A DNA stretch of 21,362 bases from a virus. The position numbers were made by a program, and so were the translations under genes. Below are positions 1 to 7,800 of the stretch, piece by piece. The notes under the pieces are model-generated. The model was not told the DNA's origin and ran no database searches. It saw only the letters and a program-made list of their open reading frames with translations. Within the stretch, counting starts at the first letter, position 1, and each line of letters starts with the position of its first letter. The stretch covers positions 1 to 21,362 of the IMG/VR virus record IMGVR_UViG_3300020204_000445; one strand, written 5' to 3'.

Positions 1-19
1 ATTTTTAAAATTGAAAATA

Positions 20-2479
20 ATGGAAGTTGTAAAAAGAGACGGTACTAGAGAATATGTGAAGTTTGAAAAAATTTCATCGAGAATTAAAAAGCAAACCTAT
101 GGTTTGAACGAAGATTATGTTGACTATTTTGAAGTATCCAAAAAAGTAATTGCTGGTTTGTATGATGGGGTCACAACCGAAGAACTAGATAGATTAGCAG
201 CTGAAACCTCAGCCTCGCTGGTGACCAGTCACCCAGACTACTCAACACTTGCGGCACGTATTGTGATCACCTCGTTGTACAAAAGGGTTGATAAAAGATT
301 CACCAACACAGTTGACAAATTATACCACTACATCAATCCTAAAACAGGGGATAAAGCTGGTATGATTTCAGATCAAGTATACAAAGTAATTACTGAACAC
401 GCAAAAGAACTAGACGCTATGGTTGTTCACGATCGTGATTTTAATTTTGATTACTTCGGTTTCAAAACATTGGAGAAGAGTTACTTGTTAAAAATGTTTG
501 GTGAGGTCGCAGAAACTCCTCAACATTTATACATGCGAGTTGCTGTTGGTATTTGGCTTGACGATTTGGAAATGGTTCAAAAGACCTACGATATGTTATC
601 ACAAGGATTGTTTACTCACGCAACACCAACACTTTTTAATGCTGGGACAAAAAGACCACAACTAAGTTCGTGTTTTTTGTTAGATATTGACGATGACTCA
701 ATTCCTGGAATTTATAAAACACTGTCAGACTGTGCGGTAATCTCTCAAAATGCTGGGGGTATTGGAGTTAACATCCACAAAATTAGAGCTAAAGGTTCTT
801 ATATCAAAGGTACAAACGGAAGTTCAAATGGTATTGTACCGATGTTAAAGGTCTTTAATGAAACCGCCCGTTATGTTGACCAAGGGGGCGGTAGGAGAAA
901 AGGATCAATTGCTATCTATCTTGAACCTTGGCACGCTGATGTATTTGACTTTTTGGATTTGAGAAAAAACCATGGAAAAGAAGAAATGAGGGCACGTGAT
1001 TTGTTTTTAGCAATGTGGACACCAAATCTGTTTATGGAAAGGGTTGAGTCCGATGGTTTATGGTCGTTGTTCTCTCCAGATGAAGTGCCAGGTTTGATTG
1101 ATGCTTATGACTCACCTGAAGATAAAAAATTCACCGAACTCTATACCAAATATGAAAGAGATGGTAAGGCTATCAAAACAATCAAAGCTCGAGAACTTTG
1201 GGAGAAGATTTTGGATTCACAAATTGAAACAGGCACTCCGTATATGTTATACAAAGACGCTGTAAACTACAAATCCAATCAAAAAAATCTAGGAACTATA
1301 AAGAGCGGAAATTTATGCTGCGAAATAGTACAATTTACCAGTAAAGATGAGATTGCGGTTTGTAATTTAGCATCTGTAGCACTACCAAAATTTATTGACA
1401 TTCCTTCAGGGAAAGTTCGAGAAAAAAATAAAAAACTTAGAACTTACAATTTTAAAAAATTGTACGAGGTTGTATATCAAATGACAAATAATTTGAACAA
1501 AGTTATTGATATTAATTATTATCCAACACCTGAAACTAAAAATTCAAATTTGAGACACCGTCCGATTGGTCTTGGGGTTCAAGGTTTAGCAGATACTTTT
1601 GCTATGTTATCTATACCATTTGAAAGTCCAGAAGCACAAAAATTGAATAAAGAGATTTTTGAGACAATTTACTTTGCAGCTCTTACAGCATCCAATGATC
1701 TAGCAAAAAGAGATAGTACCTACGCTTCTTATCATGGTTCACCAGCGTCACAGGGTAAATTACAGTTTGAATTTTGGGGTGTGGATGTTGATCAACTATC
1801 AGGTCTATGGGATTGGTATGGACTTAAAGAGTCAATCAAAGACTACGGATTACGTAACTCTTTGTTAGTAGCTCCAATGCCTACCGCAAGTACCGCACAA
1901 ATTCTAGGGAACAATGAATGTTTTGAACCGTTCACAACAAATCTTTATAAAAGAAATGTATTAAGTGGTGAGTTTGTAATTATCAACAAACATTTAGTTG
2001 ATGATTTAGTTAACCTTGGAATGTGGAACGACAGAATTAGATTAAAGTTATTTGATGGAAATGGCTCAGTCCAAAAGATTGAAGAAATACCTGCAGACAT
2101 CAGAGAAGTTTACAAAACCGTTTGGGAAATGAAAGGTAAAACAATTTTGGATATGGCACGTGATCGAGCTGTTTTTATTGATCAGTCACAATCCCTCAAC
2201 TTGTTTATGCAAGATGTTACACCATCAAAACTATCTTCAGCACATATGTATGGTTGGAAATTAGGTCTCAAAACAGGTATGTATTACTTGAGAACCAAAG
2301 CTAAAGCCGCAGCAATTAAAGGTTTAGGTGTTGATATGTCTCAATTAAATTCATTGGAAACGGAACAGACAACCACACCAAAAATTAAAATTGAAAACAA
2401 TAACCTAAATATTTCAGAAGAAATGTTGAATAAAGTTTGTTCGTTAGATGATCCAGATTGTTTGACCTGTAGTGCATAA
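20..2479 (+). CDS. nrdA: Class I ribonucleoside-diphosphate reductase, large (alpha) subunit
   Basis: Reduces ribonucleoside diphosphates to deoxy forms together with a radical-carrying NrdB subunit, feeding phage DNA replication in the host cytoplasm. The 819 residues align almost without gaps to eukaryotic R1 as I remember it. An ATP-cone occupies about residues 1-95 (VVKRDG near the start, ELD with Asp57). The active site shows C218 (SSCFLL), N431/C433/E435 (NLCCEI) and C448 (VCNLAS). The radical-transfer tyrosine pair is Y755-Y756 (GMYYLRT). The C-terminal thiol pair is C814/C817 (CLTC). APMPTASTAQILGNNE is the typical conserved block. ATG at 20 is preferred because homologues begin with M-x-V-I/V-KRDG; a TTG at 11 in the same frame would add only MKI. 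No nrdB lies in the window, so it must be upstream or elsewhere. All catalytic residues are present, so the enzyme should be functional. The family call is very secure. Confidence 0.97.
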   Translation: MEVVKRDGTREYVKFEKISSRIKKQTYGLNEDYVDYFEVSKKVIAGLYDGVTTEELDRLAAETSASLVTSHPDYSTLAARIVITSLYKRVDKRFTNTVDKLYHYINPKTGDKAGMISDQVYKVITEHAKELDAMVVHDRDFNFDYFGFKTLEKSYLLKMFGEVAETPQHLYMRVAVGIWLDDLEMVQKTYDMLSQGLFTHATPTLFNAGTKRPQLSSCFLLDIDDDSIPGIYKTLSDCAVISQNAGGIGVNIHKIRAKGSYIKGTNGSSNGIVPMLKVFNETARYVDQGGGRRKGSIAIYLEPWHADVFDFLDLRKNHGKEEMRARDLFLAMWTPNLFMERVESDGLWSLFSPDEVPGLIDAYDSPEDKKFTELYTKYERDGKAIKTIKARELWEKILDSQIETGTPYMLYKDAVNYKSNQKNLGTIKSGNLCCEIVQFTSKDEIAVCNLASVALPKFIDIPSGKVREKNKKLRTYNFKKLYEVVYQMTNNLNKVIDINYYPTPETKNSNLRHRPIGLGVQGLADTFAMLSIPFESPEAQKLNKEIFETIYFAALTASNDLAKRDSTYASYHGSPASQGKLQFEFWGVDVDQLSGLWDWYGLKESIKDYGLRNSLLVAPMPTASTAQILGNNECFEPFTTNLYKRNVLSGEFVIINKHLVDDLVNLGMWNDRIRLKLFDGNGSVQKIEEIPADIREVYKTVWEMKGKTILDMARDRAVFIDQSQSLNLFMQDVTPSKLSSAHMYGWKLGLKTGMYYLRTKAKAAAIKGLGVDMSQLNSLETEQTTTPKIKIENNNLNISEEMLNKVCSLDDPDCLTCSA

Positions 2480-2511
2480 AAATATATCACAAAATTCAAG
2501 GTGATATATTT
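2480..2511. terminator. 11-bp perfect inverted repeat, possible terminator or mRNA-end hairpin after nrdA
   Basis: Bases 2480-2490 (AAATATATCAC) are exactly complementary to 2501-2511 (GTGATATATTT), with a 10-nt loop between. It begins one base after the nrdA stop codon and ends 6 bases before the gp25 ATG. The stem has only three G/C pairs, all next to the loop, and the following bases (atttac) are not a clean T-run. It could be a weak intrinsic terminator, an mRNA-stabilising 3' hairpin separating the nucleotide-metabolism gene from the structural genes, or an operator. The inverted repeat is certain; its function is inferred. Confidence 0.5.
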
Positions 2512-2517
2512 ATTTAC

Positions 2518-2979
2518 ATGGCTCAAGGAAAGACATATGGAATAAGTTTTCCATTCGTGGATAGTATTGAAGGTAAGTATTTGGAGTTAACCGAATACGT
2601 AACCGAAGAAATTCGAACAAATCTTATTCATCTTCTTTTGACAAGAAAAGGTAGTCGTTATTTTCTTCCAAATTTTGGGACAAGATTATACGAATACATT
2701 TTCCAACCTATGGATGGACCAACATTTGCCGAGATTGAATCTGAAATTCGTGACTCAGTCCAACAATTTCTACCTAATTTACAGATTACAAATATAATTA
2801 TACGAGCAGCTTCTGATGAGGCTGCTGGTATGACTGTAACCACCGCTGGTAATGTTGTAAATCCAGAACTCACAATTCCTAATCAAAATGTGTCCGAATA
2901 TACAGCAAAAGTTAGAATTGATTATGCTATTTCTAATGATGTATTTAATTCTAAGGACTTTGTAATTATTAATATCTAA
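2518..2979 (+). CDS. gp25: Baseplate wedge protein, GPW/gp25 family
   Basis: Small baseplate wedge protein of contractile tails (T4 gp25, P2 gpW, type VI secretion TssE). In that family it forms part of the wedge core bundle and helps start sheath polymerisation. At 153 residues it is slightly longer than T4 gp25 (about 130). Family features seen: RKGSRYFLPNFGT at residues 43-55 followed by LYEYIF, then a helix with I-x-x-x-I spacing (73-84) leading into a beta strand (QITNIII, 89-95). The usual E-P-R motif at that junction reads L85-P86-N87 here. A loop of about 20 residues (100-125, Thr/Ala/Asn-rich) seems inserted before the last strand. No Shine-Dalgarno is visible. The stop is one base before the gp6-like ATG, so the two are surely co-translated neighbours. 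The W-J order is the classic one. Confidence 0.9.
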   Translation: MAQGKTYGISFPFVDSIEGKYLELTEYVTEEIRTNLIHLLLTRKGSRYFLPNFGTRLYEYIFQPMDGPTFAEIESEIRDSVQQFLPNLQITNIIIRAASDEAAGMTVTTAGNVVNPELTIPNQNVSEYTAKVRIDYAISNDVFNSKDFVIINI

Positions 2980-2980
2980 T

Positions 2981-4822
2981 ATGGCTGAAAGAAAAATATC
3001 ATACACGGCAAGGGATTTTGTGACAATTCGACAAGAACTCATCGATTACACTAGGACATACTATCCTGAGTTAATTGATAATTTTAATGACGCTGCAATA
3101 TTTTCAGTGTTTTTGGATTTAAATGCCGCGGTTGCGGACAATCTTCATTATAATATTGATAGGAGTATTCAAGAGACCGTACTTCAATTTGCACAACAAA
3201 GATCTTCTATCTACAATATTGCAAGGACTTATGGACTTAAAATACCGGGACAAAGACCTTCAGTGGCTTTGGTTGACTTTTCAATAACAGTACCAGTATT
3301 CGGAGATAAAGAAGATGAGAGATATTTGGGATCACTTAGGAGAGGAAGTCAAGTAATAGGTGCGGGACAAATATTCGAAACTGTTTATGATGTAAACTTT
3401 GCATCACCATTCAATGTTGATGGTGTTCCTAATAGATTAAAAATTCCAAATTTTGATGTTAACAATAACCTAATCAATTATACAATAACCAAAAGAGAAA
3501 CGGTCGTCAATGGAATTACCAAAGTTTTCAAAAGAACCATATTACCAAATGATGTAACGCCATTTTTCAGTTTCTTTTTACCTGAAAAGAATGTATTAGG
3601 TATAACGTCTATGATACAAAAACCTGGTACCGCATATTCAAATGTACCATCAGATCAAGAGTTTTTGGGATTACAAGGTAGATGGTATGAAGTTCCAGCA
3701 CTTGCTGAAAGTAGAATTTTTGTAGAAGACCCATCTAAACCATCAGATGATCCTGCGATTAAAGTTGGCGTTTACATAGAAACACAACAAAGGTTTATTA
3801 CTGAGTACACACCAGAGGGTTTCTATAAAATAACATTTGGTGGTGGTACTAATACTGCTGACGATCAATTAAGAGAATTTACAGCTCTTGATGTCCCACT
3901 TAAAATTCAAAGGTATCAAAACAATTCATTAGCTCTAGGCTCTATCCCTCAAGCTAACACAACATTATTTATTCAATATAGAATTGGTGGTGGTCTTGGA
4001 ACAAATTTGGGCGTTAATGTAATTAATCAGATTGGTTCTGTAAATTTCTTTGTCAATGGGCCGTCTGAAATTATCAATACTCAAGTTGTAAATTCCTTGG
4101 TTTGTAATAACCCTGTAGCTGCAATTGGTGGTGCTGGGTATCCTTCAACAGAGGAAGTTCGTAATTATGTTACCTATAATTTTAGCGCTCAAAACAGAGC
4201 GGTAACTATTCAGGACTATGTGGCTGTCTTGAGAAATATGCCACCACAATTTGGCGCTCCAGCAAAAGTTTCGGTCACAGAAAACAATAACAAGATCAAC
4301 GTTAATATATTATCATACAATCAGGACGGGCAATTAGTTCCTGAAGTTTCCCAAACCTTAAAAAATAATATTGCGGAATATCTTTCAAATTACAGAATGA
4401 TCAATGATTATGTAACGGTTGGTAGTGCTCAAGTCATTGATATTGCAATAGATGTCTCGGTTGTTTTGGATGCGTCACAGAACCAAGGAGTTGTGATAAC
4501 GAATATTATCGATAAAATTACAACATTCTTTAGTCCTGCGGTCAGAAACATGGGACAGAATGTTGTTTTATCTGAACTTTACAGAATTATACAAAATGAA
4601 AACGGTGTATTGAGTGTTAATGATATTTCTGTTATTGGTAAAGTTGGTGGACAATATTCATCCGCACAAACATCCATGCCGTACTCCAATTTGGAAACGA
4701 AAAAAATATCACTAGTTGATAACACAATATTTGCGGAACCAAGTCAAATATATCAAGTAAGATATCCAAACAGGGATATTACTGTCAGAACCAAAAACTA
4801 TCAATCAATTATTTTGACCTAA
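2981..4822 (+). CDS. gp6: Baseplate wedge protein, gp6 / baseplate J family
   Basis: Likely the gp6/gpJ homologue, which dimerises to form the inner ring of the baseplate wedge and contacts gp25 and gp7/gpI. Its 613 residues compare with about 660 for T4 gp6. The N-terminus (SYTARDFVTIRQELIDYTRT) followed by a helical segment with FLDLNAAVADNLHYNIDRS is typical: these proteins open with a helical bundle. Next comes a beta-rich core with the baseplate-J style ITFGGGTN near residue 285. The region after residue 380 (GGAGYPSTEEVRNYVTYNF, then AVTIQDYVAVLRNMPP) matches the usual pattern of an acidic helix followed by T-x-x-D-Y in the C-terminal half. It sits immediately after gp25. A 74-base gap follows, the longest in the window. 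Identification rests on remembered family pattern plus gene order. Confidence 0.87.
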   Translation: MAERKISYTARDFVTIRQELIDYTRTYYPELIDNFNDAAIFSVFLDLNAAVADNLHYNIDRSIQETVLQFAQQRSSIYNIARTYGLKIPGQRPSVALVDFSITVPVFGDKEDERYLGSLRRGSQVIGAGQIFETVYDVNFASPFNVDGVPNRLKIPNFDVNNNLINYTITKRETVVNGITKVFKRTILPNDVTPFFSFFLPEKNVLGITSMIQKPGTAYSNVPSDQEFLGLQGRWYEVPALAESRIFVEDPSKPSDDPAIKVGVYIETQQRFITEYTPEGFYKITFGGGTNTADDQLREFTALDVPLKIQRYQNNSLALGSIPQANTTLFIQYRIGGGLGTNLGVNVINQIGSVNFFVNGPSEIINTQVVNSLVCNNPVAAIGGAGYPSTEEVRNYVTYNFSAQNRAVTIQDYVAVLRNMPPQFGAPAKVSVTENNNKINVNILSYNQDGQLVPEVSQTLKNNIAEYLSNYRMINDYVTVGSAQVIDIAIDVSVVLDASQNQGVVITNIIDKITTFFSPAVRNMGQNVVLSELYRIIQNENGVLSVNDISVIGKVGGQYSSAQTSMPYSNLETKKISLVDNTIFAEPSQIYQVRYPNRDITVRTKNYQSIILT

Positions 4823-4827
4823 CAATT

Positions 4828-4849
4828 TAGTTTCTGTTTGGGTAAACTA
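4828..4849. repeat. Short imperfect stem (6 bp) after the gp6-like gene
   Basis: TAGTTT at 4828-4833 can pair with AAACTA at 4844-4849 across a 10-nt loop, just after the gp6-like stop codon. It is short and AT-rich and could be chance in this base composition. A second element, the perfect 10-bp palindrome ATAGTACTAT, lies at 4861-4870 in the same gap. Confidence 0.25.
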
Positions 4850-4885
4850 CATTTTGAAAAATAGTACTATTACTATTTATTCAAA

Positions 4886-4891
4886 AAAGGA
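4886..4891 (+). promoter_or_regulatory. Shine-Dalgarno sequence of the 1752-codon gene
   Basis: AAAGGA ends 5 bases before the ATG at 4897, a canonical distance. It is the only convincing Shine-Dalgarno sequence among the ten gene starts in the window; the others have A-rich or featureless leaders. This supports ATG 4897 as the start and suggests a different initiation strength for the largest gene. Confidence 0.6.
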
Positions 4892-4896
4892 TTTCT

Positions 4897-7800
4897 ATGT
4901 CCAATAGTTACAGAATCAGAACTCAAGTAGGGGTAGATCAACAGGTCAATGTTCAATTAGATCAAGATTTTGATCAATTAGAAATTTTATCATTAAAAAT
5001 TAGACAAGAAGATGTTTATCCACGTTTTTGTGCTGATTATGGGGTTGTTGCTGGTAGGGTAATTGTAAATGACGGGTTTGGTGTTCCGAATGTTAAAGTC
5101 AGTGTTTTTGTACCATTAGATCAAGTCGATGTACAAAATGAAATAATATCGAATTTATATCCATATCGTACGGTAACTGATACTAACGAGGATGGTTACA
5201 GATATAATTTGTTACCTTATGATAAACAACATGGGGGTCATACACCAACTGGAACATTTCCATCCAAACAAGATATTATTACAAATCCAGTATTGATTGA
5301 AATTTACGAAAAATACTATAAATTCACCGTAAAAACAAATTCGAGTGGTGATTTTATGATTATGGGAGTACCACTTGGTGAACACCAGTTAGTGATGGAT
5401 TGTGATCTATCTGACATTGGTCCTTTTTCATTATCAACTCAGGATTTAGTTGATATAGGACTTGCATTACCTGAAGAAGTTGATGGTAACAAATTCCCAG
5501 CATCTAACAACTTAGCGTTTTTACCTCAAATAGTCAACCAAATTAAAACAATACAGGTACAACCATTTTGGGGGGATCCTGAGACTTGTCAAATAAGAAT
5601 TACACGACAAGATTTCAATTTGGTCGATTCTGGTGTTAAGATCATTCCATCCGCTTTGTTTATGGGGTCTTTATTTACCAATGTTGATGAACAGAGTTTA
5701 AGTAAAAGATGTAGACCGAAAAATGGAATTGGTAAACTATGTAACTTAACAAGTGGACCAGGTGAAATAATCGCAGTTCGTCAAACAATTTTTAATGATA
5801 AAAATGGATATCCTATTTTAGAACAAGCAAATCTCCCATCAGGTGGAAAAGTTATAGATACTGATGGTGTATTTGTATTCAATGTTCCTATGAATATGGA
5901 TTATGTTACGACTAACGAATTTGGTGAACAAATTATTAGTTTAGACCCTAATGTAGGTATCCCAACATCTGGAAAGTACCGTTTCAAGATTAAGTATGAT
6001 CAACCACCAACTTTTGAAAAACGAGAAATCAGAAGGGGATATTATTTGGTTCCAAACATTAAAGAATATGGTTGGAATCAATCTCAAACGGATCCTGCGT
6101 ATAATATTAACACTAACTCGACAGAATATAAAAAATTTCAAAGTTCATATTATTTCGGTTTAGATTGGAGCGGTTACACTAACGGTTTTCCACCCACAAA
6201 TAACGAATTTATCAATCGTATGAGTGAGATGATAAATTGTGAAGACACTTTTTATCAATTGAAATACAAAAAAGTTTACACAACCGCCGCTTTGATTGAC
6301 AATTTTAAAAGTGGAATTTTTGTTAATAGGTTTGTGGCAATCAAGGATATTACTGATGAAACTTGTGAAGGAACTATCAACAAGTTTCCAGCTACTGATG
6401 CGAATTATAAATTTGATTTCATTTATTTTGTTGTAAACATACTTCTGACTATTTTAACACCCATACTATTTGTTTTAATTATTATTTTACATGTACTATC
6501 CTTGTTACTCACCTTTTTAAGAGAATTTTTTATACTTGTTATTTTACCAGTACTCAAGTTAGTTTATAGACTTTGTAATTGGGCAAGAAAAATTGGATTC
6601 AGGGTAAAATGTAAAAAACCACCAACACCATCAGAAATAAGGAAAAGATTTCCTGATTTGAAAAAACTTAAAATTCCTATGTTAACTTATCCTGATTGTC
6701 AAGCTTGTGATTGTTCAGGGGAAGATATCTCTGGAGGTGGTGGGTTTGAAGATATTAGTTGTAACGCAGATTTAAATATACCAGAAAATTGGACACAACC
6801 TTATAATGTCAATAATTGGGACCTCATAGAGTTTGAAAAAATTCAATATATGTGGGCTGGTTGGGGTTGGGATGAAGTTGAACCTAGAGGTTGGCCTTAT
6901 GAACAAAGGATACCAAAAGCCGAAAATGGTAATAATACAATCCGAAATTGGTACTATTACGTTAATTGTCTCCCAACTTGGGAAACTATTAATATGTTTT
7001 CACTTAAAGGAAATTATTTTGATCATCCATCAGGTTGGTCAGGTAATGGCGGAATAAGTAGAATAGGTGTTTCGTTTAATCCTTATTTCAACCAAGGAAT
7101 ACAACATTATGATAACGTAATAGCTTTGTTGGTTGATGAACAATGTTTTACATCACTTTCGGGTCAAACCTTACTTACATTCCAAAATCCAAATTTATCA
7201 AAGGATTTGAATGCAGCTAATGTGATTTCGGGTCGTACATATACAAACACAGGTATAACAGTAAACTATGCTGATCCAATTAATACAGATCAACCAAATC
7301 TTTCTGTAACCTATCAAATAGGCGGTAATGCTCCACTACAGGGTAATGATTCTAAATATTTTTTTCCATCTGATTTAGAATATTTCCAAGTTATTACTGG
7401 AATGTCTTACAATCAGTTTGTTGATATGCAAGTTTCATATTTCACATCGGGTGGCATAAATTATTATTGTTCAAACGTGGTATTCAATGTAAATCGTGAT
7501 CCTACTATGCCCATCCCACAACAAAACCTTGCAACTTATATTCAAAGAAATACCCAAATAATTGGGTATACCGATTGTTTTGGAAATCCAAGAAGTGAAA
7601 ATTTAGGGCCAAATAATTTAGGGCCCAATAATACATTTCCACCATATGAAAGATGTATGAGAGTAGTAGCAGGTCAAACTCCTCAAATCACTAACTCGTG
7701 GCTTGATCCAACTCTACACACCACCCCGCTTGGCAGCGCTGCAACAATAAATATTGTAAGTTATAACACAAGTTGTAATGATAATTTGTATAAAAGATTA

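Noticed and set aside
11-19. TTG at 11 as the nrdA start
   Set aside because: It would add only three residues before the conserved M-E-V-V-K-R-D-G beginning; ATG at 20 matches the family start. A gene beginning upstream of the window cannot be formally excluded because the frame is open to base 2.
2341-3042. Three minus-strand open frames of 61-87 codons across the nrdA end and gp25
   Set aside because: They overlap two well-supported plus-strand genes, have no leader signals and no recognisable protein features.
6833-7057. Plus-strand 74-codon frame inside the 1752-codon gene, and the similar ones at 9824-10024, 12952-13245 and 14544-14726
   Set aside because: They are out-of-frame shadows inside longer genes whose own frames are continuous and of consistent composition.
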